DNA from: Caulobacter endophyticus
GTDB taxonomy: Bacteria > Pseudomonadota > Alphaproteobacteria > Caulobacterales > Caulobacteraceae
Length of the DNA stretch: 64,000 nt
Direction of reading: 5' to 3'
Assembly: GCF_029543245.1 (NCBI RefSeq)
Contig: NZ_JARQWV010000028.1
Location: 1 to 64,000 of the forward strand
Shown here: in pieces, positions 1 to 7,834 of the stretch
Layout of the letters: each line of letters begins with the position of its first letter
Numbering within the stretch: position 1 is the stretch's first letter
Program-made: the position numbers and the translations under genes
Notes under the pieces: generated by a model
What the model saw: only the letters and a program-made list of their open reading frames with translations
Database searches by the model: none
Told to the model about the DNA's origin: nothing

Positions 1-51
1 TTAGGCCTGCCGCCAGCGTTCGCTCTGAGCCAGGATCAAACTCTCAGGTTG
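1..51 (-). rRNA. 16S ribosomal RNA, 5' end only
   Basis: The reverse complement carries the universal 5' sequence of bacterial 16S rRNA, with GAGTTTGATCCTGGCTCAG at positions 25-43 followed by the conserved GCGAACGCTGGCGGCAG stretch. The mature 5' end is placed at 51 by alignment with the eight bases that precede this motif in E. coli. Only about 50 bases lie in the window; the rest of the gene continues to the left. Confidence 0.97.
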
Positions 52-277
52 AGTTGACATTGACTCCAGCTATTTGACCGAGGGGAAAACCCCGATCGCG
101 TATCTGGTTTGCATAGTTTCTTGACGAGTTCCCATCACACAATGACCAAGCCCGAAAGCTCAGCCACCGTATAAATGGTGTCTTCAAGAGACCGCATTCG
201 TCAGCGTCTACTGAACAGCTCCGTAGAGCCGTCCGCCAGAGCGCCGCCGCCTGCGTTTCTCTTTCCAAATCAACAAT

Positions 278-289
278 GTCAAAGACCAG
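278..289 (-). promoter_or_regulatory. boxA-like antitermination element in the rRNA leader
   Basis: On the minus strand the leader reads GGTCTTTGACATTG and is followed by GGAAAGAGAAACGCAGGCGG. This arrangement is typical of alphaproteobacterial rRNA leaders, where the CTTTGACA core acts as boxA for Nus-factor antitermination. It lies about 230 bases before the 16S start and downstream of all three promoters. The identity is by resemblance only. Confidence 0.6.
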
Positions 290-363
290 AGCCGAAGCTC
301 CGAGCCGCCTCCGTAACCGGGGAGCGGCCCCACCGTTTAGCGCCCGGTGTCGGCGGAGGCGGC

Positions 364-392
364 TATCTAGCTAACCTCGAATTCCGTGTCAA
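364..392 (-). promoter_or_regulatory. rRNA operon promoter P3 (proximal)
   Basis: On the minus strand there is a perfect -35 TTGACA (387-392), a 17-base spacer and a -10 TAGATA (364-369). Transcription would start near 355 and give a leader of about 300 bases before 16S rRNA. Confidence 0.75.
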
Positions 393-460
393 ATCGTTTT
401 TTTCAAAACTTTTCGACCCGATGCCGAACCAGGGAAATCCCCGGACCAGCGAGCCGGCAG

Positions 461-489
461 CTTCTAAAGAAACCACCAGGCCCTGTCAA
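461..489 (-). promoter_or_regulatory. rRNA operon promoter P2 (middle)
   Basis: On the minus strand there is a perfect -35 TTGACA (484-489), a 17-base spacer and a -10-like TAGAAG (461-466). An AT-rich stretch containing TTTCTTAGAAAG lies just upstream and could act as an UP element. Confidence 0.7.
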
Positions 490-578
490 GCAATTCTTTC
501 TAAGAAAGTTCTGCTCGACTTCTTCATCAGCACTTCCGAATTCTTGCGAACTCTTCGATCCCGATGAACGAGGCGGCG

Positions 579-607
579 CTTCTATTGAAGCATCCCAACC
601 TCGTCAA
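579..607 (-). promoter_or_regulatory. rRNA operon promoter P1 (distal)
   Basis: On the minus strand there is a -35 TTGACG (602-607), a 17-base spacer and a -10 TAGAAG (579-584), the same hexamer as P2. The spacing matches the two downstream promoters, so the operon appears to have three tandem promoters. From here to about 950 I see no convincing gene, only scattered short TTCCGAA-like repeats. Confidence 0.6.
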
Positions 608-953
608 CCAACTCTTTTCAGAAACTTCCGAAAGAACCGAAGCCCTTCCGAAGGCAACAAAAGCAGCCCTTCCCGAAGACCAGAGGTCGTCGGCAATCCA
701 GCTGCCCGAGTCGATTGAGGCCGCGGAACTTAGCGATCCGGCGCTGGAAATGCAAGTCGAAACCTTCATTTCCGAGCAGCGAAGCGTGTCCCCCGCGGCG
801 AGGTGCGGCTTCTAGACAGCCCCCTGCCCGGCCGCAACCCAATTTCGCACCGCCCCGCCGGTTAGCTGTGAGCGGATCTGTGCATGGAATCGCCAGGATA
901 CGCCCCAGGCCCCATCAAGCGGAACCGCTTGCACACCCCGCCATGCAGCCTCC

Positions 954-967
954 ATAGAGCGCTCTAT
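954..967. promoter_or_regulatory. Perfect palindrome at the Rrf2 gene start, likely operator
   Basis: ATAGAGCGCTCTAT is a perfect 14-base palindrome ending 17 bases before the Rrf2 ATG. It runs directly into the ribosome binding site AAGGAGAG. A related GAGCGCTC occurs just after the gene at about 1444. Position and symmetry suggest an autoregulatory operator. Confidence 0.5.
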
Positions 968-984
968 AAGGAGAGACGCCGCCG

Positions 985-1413
985 ATGTTGTCCCAGAAAG
1001 CCCGCTACGCCCTGCGCGCCATGGTCGAACTGGCCCGCGCGGAAGAGCAGGTCACGGCCGGCGAACTGGCCCTGCGCGCCGATGCTCCCCGCAAGTTCCT
1101 CGAAGCCATCTTGCTGGGCCTGGCCCGCCACAAGCTGGTGACCAGCCGGCGCGGCAAGTTCGGCGGCTATCTGCTGGCCCGCCCAGCCGAAGAGATCAGC
1201 TTCGCCGAGATCATCCGCCTGGTCGACGGCCCCCTGGCCCTGGCCCCCTGCGTCAGCCGCACCGCCTTCCGCCGCTGCGAGGACTGCAGCGACCTAGCCA
1301 CCTGCGCCCTGCGCGAGGCCCTGCTGCGGGCCCGCGACGCCACGGCCGCCGTGCTCGAGGGCTACAGCCTGGCCGACGCGGTCGCCGGCCAGGGCGCCGA
1401 GCTGATCGGCTGA
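985..1413 (+). CDS. Rrf2 family transcriptional regulator
   Basis: This 142-residue protein has the Rrf2 winged-helix fold. It shows the LSQKARYALRAMVELA first helix, a recognition helix near residues 32-45 and the wing RRGKFGGYLLARP around 55-67. Four cysteines (C89, C98, C101, C107) occupy the region that holds the Fe-S ligands in IscR, NsrR and RsrR, so redox or iron-sulfur sensing is plausible. The start follows a good AAGGAGAG site. It stands alone: no iron-sulfur assembly or cysteine synthase gene is adjacent, so the target genes are unknown. A perfect palindrome overlaps the leader and suggests autoregulation. Confidence 0.9.
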   Translation: MLSQKARYALRAMVELARAEEQVTAGELALRADAPRKFLEAILLGLARHKLVTSRRGKFGGYLLARPAEEISFAEIIRLVDGPLALAPCVSRTAFRRCEDCSDLATCALREALLRARDATAAVLEGYSLADAVAGQGAELIG

Positions 1414-1536
1414 GCCTCGCCCGCGCATCCGTGCATATAGAAGAGCGCTCATGAGAAAGGCCCGCCCTCGACGAGGACGAGCCTGCTTCCACGCTCTCCA
1501 TAGGGAGCGCCTTCTCTCTTCGCAAAGATCCCGCCG

Positions 1537-1968
1537 TCAGCCGGCGGCGATATAGGCCTTCAAGCCGTCGGCCTCGGCCTGGGCTTCCTGGATCTTGTAC
1601 TTCACCAGGTCGCCGATCGAGATGATGCCGACGAGGCGCCCGCCCTTGGCCACCGGCAGGTGGCGGATGCGGCGGTCGGTCATCTTGGCCAGCAAATCAT
1701 CGACGCTCTCATCGGGCTGGGCGAAGATGACGTCGCGCGTCATGCAGGCCGAGATCGGCTTGGCGAGCGCGCTCGCGCCCTCCTTGGCGATCTGCCGTAC
1801 GATGTCGCGTTCCGACAATATGCCGGCGATGGACTCGTCGGCCTCCAGCACCACCATGGCGCCGACCTTGCGGCTGTGCAGAAGCGCCGCGGCCGCGCCG
1901 ACGGTTTCCTGGGGCGAGGCGGTGAATACGAGGTCGCCCTTGGTCTTCAGGATCTGAGACACCAACAA
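1537..1968 (-). CDS. Two-CBS-domain protein
   Basis: The product of about 143 residues consists almost only of two CBS domains, at roughly residues 8-65 and 73-130. Each carries the typical pattern (GAMVVLEADESIAGILSERD and RIRHLPVAKGGRLVGIISIGD). Such proteins bind adenosine nucleotides and often modulate partner enzymes or channels, but the ligand is not predictable here. I chose the TTG at 1968 because a GGGAGGA site precedes it by about 8 bases and it gives the N-terminus MLVSQILKTKG. The frame is open to a further start at 2031, but that part is not CBS-like. No operon partner is visible. Confidence 0.88.
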   Translation of the reverse strand: MLVSQILKTKGDLVFTASPQETVGAAAALLHSRKVGAMVVLEADESIAGILSERDIVRQIAKEGASALAKPISACMTRDVIFAQPDESVDDLLAKMTDRRIRHLPVAKGGRLVGIISIGDLVKYKIQEAQAEADGLKAYIAAG

Positions 1969-2173
1969 AACGCAATCCTCCCTGATCGCTCTTTGCAGAA
2001 CAAAGGTCTCGCAAACCCGCGTCGGGATCAATGGCGAACGCGCCGCGCCCCGCCCAATGCGCCGCCCCCGCCGCGTTTAACCAATTCTGGATACCTTACC
2101 GCCTATGGTGACGTGTCCGGTTTTGGCACGGGGGTTGCTTGCAAGCCCCGGACAGACAGTCGCGGAGCCCGTC

Positions 2174-2638
2174 ATGGCCTCAAAGAAGAACAACAAGCCC
2201 CAGGTTCGGGCCCTCGGCGCGGTCGCCGCCCTCACCGGCGTGCTGATCCTGAACGCCGCCGCCCCGGCCATGGCCCAGACCATGAACAGCAACTCCGCCT
2301 CGTTCAACGCCGGCTACGGCCGCGTCGCGGGCCAGGAAAACCACGTCGTCGACTATTCGACCCGCGACGCCAACGGCAATCGCGTCATCGTCGACGGCGT
2401 CATGCTGACCGGCAGCGACCAGAGCGTCTATTCCAGCCGCAGCTCGTCGGGCTCGCTGGACAGCTATTCGGGCGTGGGCAGCCTGGGCGGTTTCGCCGGC
2501 TCGACCGCGATCGGCAACAACCTGACGGTCATCACCCAGGGCAACAACAACACGGTGATCGTCAACTCCAACCAGGTCAACAACGGCAATGTCAGCGCCG
2601 GCGCTTCGACCAACGGCGGTGTCTCCAATGGCAACTAA
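2174..2638 (+). CDS. hfaA: Holdfast anchor protein HfaA
   Basis: This is a 154-residue secreted protein, first gene of the holdfast anchor operon. It has a signal peptide (hydrophobic stretch about residues 13-30, ending APAMAQ). The Gly/Ser/Asn-rich mature part ends in curlin-like text (NNLTVITQGNNNTVIVNSNQ). In Caulobacter crescentus HfaA forms a very stable, amyloid-like cell-surface polymer that tethers the holdfast polysaccharide to the stalk tip. I chose the ATG at 2174 because it gives a normal signal peptide; an in-frame ATG at 2105 only adds non-signal residues. The end overlaps hfaB by 11 bases, implying translational coupling. Confidence 0.93.
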   Translation: MASKKNNKPQVRALGAVAALTGVLILNAAAPAMAQTMNSNSASFNAGYGRVAGQENHVVDYSTRDANGNRVIVDGVMLTGSDQSVYSSRSSSGSLDSYSGVGSLGGFAGSTAIGNNLTVITQGNNNTVIVNSNQVNNGNVSAGASTNGGVSNGN

Positions 2639-3632
2639 GCGCGTCATCCTGATGGTGGCCGCGGCCTGCACGGCGCTCAGCGCCTGCGGCGGCGGCATGC
2701 CCAAGCGCCTGGACGCGGGCAACTATGCCCGCCCCATCGGCACGGCGCCGGTCACGGCCAACCCGACCCCCTATTCGACGGCGCTGAACTGCCTGGCCAG
2801 CTACGCCCGGCAGAACCGCGTCGCCGCTCCGCGCATCGCCGTGGGCCGCATCGCCGACTACACCGGCAAGGAAGAGTCCGACGGCTCGGGCCGCAAGGTC
2901 ACGCAAGGCGCCTCGCTGATGGCGATGACCGCCTTCGCCAAGGCCGGCATGCCGATGGTCGAGCGCTTCGACACCTCGGTTTCCGAACTGGAGCTGAAGT
3001 ACGCCAACAACAAGCTGATCTCCGACCGCCCGGCCCTGACGCCGGACGCCCCGGCCGACTATCGCAAGATCGTCGCCGGCCAGGTCGCGGGCTCGGACTT
3101 CTATCTCGTCGGCGGCGTCACCGAGCTGAACTACAACATCCACTCGGCGGGCGCTGACCTCTACGGCGGCGACCTCGACACCGACGGGCTGAAGGCCAAC
3201 TTCAAGCGCCGCGTGTTCGTGATGAACATCGCCATGGACCTGCGCCTGATCAACAGCCGCACCCTGGTGGTGGAAGACGTCATCTCCTACCAGAAGCAGG
3301 TGATCGGCCGCGAAGTCAGCGCCGGCATCTTCGCCTTCGCCAACAACAACCTGTTCGACCTGTCGGCCGGCAAGGGCGCGCTGGAGCCGGTGCAACTGGC
3401 CGTGCGCTCGCTGATCGAGCGTTCGGTCGTCGAGATGAGCGCCAACCTCTACGGCATGCCGGGTCCGCAAAGCTGCCTGCAGTCCGACCCCTTCGGGGCC
3501 GACACCGTCGGCGTCACGGGCGCTTTCACGCCCGCCTACAACAACCTGGGAAGCAACAATGCGCAGACCCGCGAAGATCCGTCTCGCTGGAACGATCGCA
3601 GCGATCCCTCTGTGCGTCGCGGCCGCTACTAG
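2628..3632 (+). CDS. hfaB: Holdfast anchor secretion lipoprotein HfaB (CsgG-like)
   Basis: This 334-residue lipoprotein has the lipobox LSAC with the acylated cysteine at residue 20. The body is CsgG-like (IAVGRIADYTGKEESD near the N-terminus, later TLVVEDVISYQKQVIG). CsgG forms the outer-membrane pore that exports curlin. In C. crescentus HfaB plays the equivalent role for HfaA and HfaD. The ATG at 2628 lies inside the end of hfaA. The 3' end overlaps hfaD by 74 bases, an unusually long overlap that ties the two products together in translation. Confidence 0.93.
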   Translation: MATKRVILMVAAACTALSACGGGMPKRLDAGNYARPIGTAPVTANPTPYSTALNCLASYARQNRVAAPRIAVGRIADYTGKEESDGSGRKVTQGASLMAMTAFAKAGMPMVERFDTSVSELELKYANNKLISDRPALTPDAPADYRKIVAGQVAGSDFYLVGGVTELNYNIHSAGADLYGGDLDTDGLKANFKRRVFVMNIAMDLRLINSRTLVVEDVISYQKQVIGREVSAGIFAFANNNLFDLSAGKGALEPVQLAVRSLIERSVVEMSANLYGMPGPQSCLQSDPFGADTVGVTGAFTPAYNNLGSNNAQTREDPSRWNDRSDPSVRRGRY

Positions 3633-4788
3633 CGCCTTCGCCCAGGGCCAGGTTCTCAACGACCAGCTGAACCTGGGCGAGATCTTCAGCGAGCAGACCC
3701 TGAACGTCGTCACCGTTCAGGAGGGCGTGGCTGCGTCCACCTCGGCCACCGGCAACAACGTCGGCATCGCAGGCTCGCGCGTGGACGTCGACGCCACCTC
3801 AAACCAGGTGAACCAGGGCTCGGTCTATGGCCGCACCGTGGTCAATGCGTCGGGCTCGATGGGCGCCTCCAGCACCGTCGCCACCCAGGCGGCCGGCAAT
3901 TTCGGCAATGCGGGCGCGGAAGAGGCGACCTATCGCGGCTTCATGGTGCAGACCAACAGCGGCGCGGTCACCGCCCGCGGCCAGGTCGAGGGCGAGACCG
4001 CCCGGGCCGGCGACATCGCCATGGACACCCAGGCCACCGGCAACACCCAGGGGCTGTGGCTGCAGAACGGCGCGGCCGGGGCGCGGATCAGCCAGGCCAA
4101 CTCGGGCGACGTCATGGCCGACGGCGGCGCGATCGTGCAGTACGTCAGCGGAACCTCGACCGTGGCCGGCACAGCGGCGGGCAACCACATCGACATCGAC
4201 GGCGCCAACCAGTCGGCCGCCCGGGTCATCACCGACCAGGGCAACACCTCCGACCTGGTGCAGGCCAGCAAGTTCGCCGCCTACGGTAACGCCTACCTGA
4301 CCGAGACCTCGACCTCGGCGACGGGCAACAACCTCAACGCCACCAATGTCGGCCCGCTGCTCGACGTGGCCAATCACCAGTACAACACCGCCTATGTGCG
4401 CTCGCAGGCCGAGACCACGTCGTACCAGTTCGGGGCGGCGAACAGCAGCGCCTACGGGGTGGGCAACGCGGCGGTCGTCAGCAACACGGGCGCGGCCCTG
4501 GTGCTCGACAACGTCCAGACCAACGACGGCGGCGGGGTCGAGGTGATCGCCAGCGCCGAGGGGCACGACGGCTACGACATCGGCGCCCGCGCCAGCGCGG
4601 CCGGCAACTCGGTCGGCGGTTATGTGTGCGGAACCTGCGGCGGCTCGATGACCACGAGCAACACCCAGACCAACAACGCCGACGTCTCCTCGCGCGCCAC
4701 CACCACCGTCACCGGCTCGGCCCGCTCGATCACCAGCAGCGCCCGCGCCGTCGGCAACGACGCGGCCTTCTACGTCCGCTCGAACTGA
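3559..4788 (+). CDS. hfaD: Holdfast anchor adhesin HfaD
   Basis: The 409-residue protein has a signal peptide cleaved after about residue 29 (TSAFA-QG). Its mature part is low in charge and rich in Ala, Gly, Asn, Thr and Ser. Imperfect repeats around ATGNN / AGN motifs recur (SATGNNVGIAG, AAGNFGNAG, QATGNTQG, AAGNHIDIDG, SATGNNLNAT), suggesting a beta-solenoid. HfaD is the third holdfast anchor component in Caulobacter and is exported with HfaA through HfaB. Two cysteines lie close together near the C-terminus (VCGTCGG). The ATG lies 74 bases before the end of hfaB. Confidence 0.92.
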   Translation: MRRPAKIRLAGTIAAIPLCVAAATSAFAQGQVLNDQLNLGEIFSEQTLNVVTVQEGVAASTSATGNNVGIAGSRVDVDATSNQVNQGSVYGRTVVNASGSMGASSTVATQAAGNFGNAGAEEATYRGFMVQTNSGAVTARGQVEGETARAGDIAMDTQATGNTQGLWLQNGAAGARISQANSGDVMADGGAIVQYVSGTSTVAGTAAGNHIDIDGANQSAARVITDQGNTSDLVQASKFAAYGNAYLTETSTSATGNNLNATNVGPLLDVANHQYNTAYVRSQAETTSYQFGAANSSAYGVGNAAVVSNTGAALVLDNVQTNDGGGVEVIASAEGHDGYDIGARASAAGNSVGGYVCGTCGGSMTTSNTQTNNADVSSRATTTVTGSARSITSSARAVGNDAAFYVRSN

Positions 4789-5043
4789 CGCCGGCCGACG
4801 AGGCCGCATCACGCCCGCGCATCGCTCGCCCCAAGCCCCGCCCCGGCGCGTTCGCCGGCGGGCGGCAAGGCCGCGCGCCTCCCGTGGACGCATGAAAGCC
4901 GCCTTGGGTATGTGAAAAAACAACCCAAGATCGCACTTGCTCGCACCTGAACTACATGTTGCAATTTTGAGGCTGCACCCCTGGCGTGCATGCCCGGTCG
5001 GCGCTCTGGCCGCCTCGCCCAACTTTGCAACACGGAGGTCCCG

Positions 5044-6408
5044 ATGCCCCTCGACCAAGCCCTGCTCGTGGAAGACACCACAGACGCCGACGCCAACATC
5101 CGCATGACCGGCATCAGCAGCGCACTGTCCTCGGATGTGGTTTCGCCGATGGCCACGGGCCGCCCGGTCAACGACAACACGACGACCGAGATCAATCTGG
5201 GCAACTACCGCCAGGGCAAGTTCACCCGGGTCGTCTCCAAGACCCAGTTCCACGACCTGCAGGAAGTCGAACTCGACAACGGCGACACCGTCTGGTCGGC
5301 CATTCAGACCATCGACGGCAACGAGTACAGTTTTTACCTGCAGAAGTCGGAGATCCTCGGCACCGTCGACCTGAAGGAAATCAGCCAGGCCGAAGCCGAA
5401 GCACTGGCCAAGGAATACGACATCAAGGTCGAGCAGACCTATCTCGAGATCGACGGCAAGAAGTATCACGTCAACATGGCGGTGCCGCTGCACTTCGGCA
5501 ACGGCGACAAGTCGAGCCTGTGGATGCAGGCGGGCCTGTTCATCCTTGGCGACTCCGCGCTGGGCGGGGCGGTCGCCGCGGCCATCAAGGCGTTCGGCAT
5601 GGACGCGTTCAAGGACGCCTTCAAGGAGCTGAGCTCGGCCCTGTTCAAGGTGATCTGGGGCGTGCTGCGCGGCATCGTCACCGGCATCTACCGGTTCCTG
5701 TCGACCATTGTCGGGGGCATCATCCTGGAGGTCGGCCTCTCGGCGACGCTGGAGGCCGCGACCGAAGCGGCCGGCAAGGCCTGGAGCAAGTCCGTCGCCA
5801 AGATCACCGCTCGCCGCATCGGCTACGCCTTCGCCGGCGCGGTGCTGCTGGTCGGCTCGCTGCTGTTTCTGGAGTACGTGCTCCATCGCAGCTACCAGAA
5901 CACCTACATCTACAATCTGACCGACTACGACATCAGCTATACCCTGCCCTACAAGGACAAGGGCGAGATCGCCAACGCCCAGAACGACACGATCAAGGGC
6001 AAGGAAGTTAAGTACGGTCCGAACAAGACCCCGCTCGGCAACTGGTACAACGGCTCGGCCTTCCGCTTCCAGAGCGGTTCGGACTTCCACGGCCTGGGTT
6101 ACGTGGTCAAGCTGAACTTCCACCCCAAGGGCAAGACCGAGATAGTCAAGACCTTCACCTGCATGTTCGAGATCCCGTTCTCGGGCGAAAACTCGCTGGC
6201 GGCCACCACCGAAGAGGTCAAGGATTACGAGGCCTATTTCAAGAAGAACGACGGCGTGAACCGGAAGACCCAGTTCTCGGCCCACGACGATCATCACGAG
6301 ATCATCGTCACCTACGACTACCTCACCGGCAAGCACAAGGACCCGGAAACCGGGCAGGACCTCTACCTCTATTCCTCGCTCGTGGTGATCCGCGACAAGA
6401 CCGCCTGA
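5044..6408 (+). CDS. Protein of unknown family, first of a tandem paralog pair
   Basis: I do not recognise this 454-residue protein. It has no signal peptide. Residues about 45-140 are soluble and contain repeated dipeptide-like strands. Residues about 155-290 hold several amphipathic or hydrophobic helices, including a clear membrane segment just before YVLHRSYQNTYIYNLTD. The C-terminal 160 residues look beta-rich, with aromatic motifs (GNWYNGSAFRFQS, DFHGLGYVVKLNF) and the ending YDYLTGKHKDPETG. The next gene is a clear paralog with the same layout. An ATG with a CGGAGG site at 5033-5038 decides the start. The architecture could suit a membrane-inserting protein, but that is inference. Confidence 0.85.
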   Translation: MPLDQALLVEDTTDADANIRMTGISSALSSDVVSPMATGRPVNDNTTTEINLGNYRQGKFTRVVSKTQFHDLQEVELDNGDTVWSAIQTIDGNEYSFYLQKSEILGTVDLKEISQAEAEALAKEYDIKVEQTYLEIDGKKYHVNMAVPLHFGNGDKSSLWMQAGLFILGDSALGGAVAAAIKAFGMDAFKDAFKELSSALFKVIWGVLRGIVTGIYRFLSTIVGGIILEVGLSATLEAATEAAGKAWSKSVAKITARRIGYAFAGAVLLVGSLLFLEYVLHRSYQNTYIYNLTDYDISYTLPYKDKGEIANAQNDTIKGKEVKYGPNKTPLGNWYNGSAFRFQSGSDFHGLGYVVKLNFHPKGKTEIVKTFTCMFEIPFSGENSLAATTEEVKDYEAYFKKNDGVNRKTQFSAHDDHHEIIVTYDYLTGKHKDPETGQDLYLYSSLVVIRDKTA

Positions 6409-6490
6409 CCGGCGGCCTCCTGCCTCGAAAGCCGCAACACGCCCGCGCCACGTGCGCGGGCGCCGTTTCCTCTTGCCCGGAGAGCCGCGC

Positions 6491-7822
6491 ATGTCGGCGC
6501 TGAAAAGCCAGATCAAGGTCACCGCCATCGACTCCTCCTTCGCCGACGACGGGATCGTGGGGGCCATGCGTTCGGGTCCGCTGTCGTCGGGCCTCACCCA
6601 GCAGGCCGCGCAGGTCATGTTCCGGCAGGGACAGTTCCTGCAGGCGTTCTCGCGCACAAAGTTCAGCGACCTGCGCGAGGTCCGCCAGGGCGACGGCGCC
6701 AGCCAATGGGAATGGCAGCACAGGATCGGCGGGGTCGACCACCGCGTCTCGCTCAGCAACGCCGACATCATCGGCTCGGTGCGGTTCACGGAGGTGCGCA
6801 GCGAGGCCGAGATCGACGAGATCGCGCGCAAGTACGACGTCTCGCGCGGCGACACCTTCCTGGTCATCGACGGCAAGCGCTACTTCGTGAACATGAGCAT
6901 CCCCCTGCACTTCCTGGCGCCGGGCGGAAACAACGCCCTGATCAACCTTGGCCTGTTCGTGCTCGGGGCCGAGGGGATCGGCGCGGCGATCGCCGCCGTG
7001 GCCAGCGCGGCGGGCATCGCGGCCTTCACCGAGGTCTGGGCCGGGATCAGCACCGGGCTCTTCACCGTGCTGTGGACGGCGCTGTCGGGCGCGGTCCAGG
7101 TCGCCTACGCCTTCGCCGCGGCCTTCGTCGGCGAGCTCATCGGCGGGGCCGAGATCGGCGCGGCCCTGGTGGCCGCCCAGGCGGCGAGCGGCGAACTGAT
7201 CGCCGGCGGCGTGTTCTCGGCGATCACCGGCGCGGCCCTGGCCTACACCCTGGTGGGGCTGCTGGTGATCGCCCTGATCTTCGTCATCCTAGAGTTCGTG
7301 CTGCACCAGTCCTATCAGAACGTCTACGTCTACAATCTGACGGACAAGGATCTCGAGTTCGACTTCGGCTACATCTACGAGGGCGCCGCGCACAACCTGT
7401 CGGCCAAGCGCATTCCGGCCCGCACCAAGCGCGTGGGGCCCGGAAACGTCCCGCTCGGCTCGTGGTACAACGGCACCGCGTTCCGCTTTCAGAGCGACTC
7501 GCAGTTCCACGGCATCGGCTACGCCCTGATCGCCAGGCTCTACGAGCCCGGCACCCGGCGGGAAGTCGACAACTTCGCCTGCATGTTCGACATCCCCTTC
7601 GTCGGCGACAACTCGCTGAACGCGGTCGCCGGCCTGATGGGAAGCGCCGAGGCCTTCTACCGCTCCAGCGAGGGCAAGCACACCACCACCCAGCTGACCG
7701 CCCGAGCCGCCCGTCACGAGATGGTGGTCACCTACGACTTCCTGTCGGGCAAGCACAAGGATCCCGAAACCGGCGACAACGAGTACCTCTACAACTCGCT
7801 GATCGTGATCCGGCCGATCTAG
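6491..7822 (+). CDS. Protein of unknown family, second of a tandem paralog pair
   Basis: This 443-residue protein is a diverged duplicate of the upstream gene. Shared blocks include QGQFLQAFSRTKFSDLREV (cf. QGKFTRVVSKTQFHDLQEV), IDGKRYFVNMSIPLHF, VLHQSYQNVYVYNLTD, LGSWYNGTAFRFQSDS and SGKHKDPETGDNEYLYNSL. The central region (about residues 145-285) is even more Ala/Gly-rich and hydrophobic than in its paralog, with at least two membrane-like segments. It has no signal peptide. The ATG at 6491 follows a GGAG site. The 82-base spacing and same strand suggest one transcript. The function is unknown; two similar but unequal subunits could form a hetero-oligomer. Confidence 0.85.
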   Translation: MSALKSQIKVTAIDSSFADDGIVGAMRSGPLSSGLTQQAAQVMFRQGQFLQAFSRTKFSDLREVRQGDGASQWEWQHRIGGVDHRVSLSNADIIGSVRFTEVRSEAEIDEIARKYDVSRGDTFLVIDGKRYFVNMSIPLHFLAPGGNNALINLGLFVLGAEGIGAAIAAVASAAGIAAFTEVWAGISTGLFTVLWTALSGAVQVAYAFAAAFVGELIGGAEIGAALVAAQAASGELIAGGVFSAITGAALAYTLVGLLVIALIFVILEFVLHQSYQNVYVYNLTDKDLEFDFGYIYEGAAHNLSAKRIPARTKRVGPGNVPLGSWYNGTAFRFQSDSQFHGIGYALIARLYEPGTRREVDNFACMFDIPFVGDNSLNAVAGLMGSAEAFYRSSEGKHTTTQLTARAARHEMVVTYDFLSGKHKDPETGDNEYLYNSLIVIRPI

Positions 7823-7834
7823 GCCGACTGCTTC

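Noticed and set aside
54..950. Several short frames in the rRNA upstream region
   Set aside because: They overlap rRNA promoters and leader, have no ribosome sites and no recognisable protein features.
3799..6876. Minus-strand open frame of 1,025 residues antisense to hfaD and the first paralog
   Set aside because: It is His/Val/Arg/Gly-rich shadow text of the high-GC coding strand and is contradicted by clear plus-strand genes with ribosome sites.
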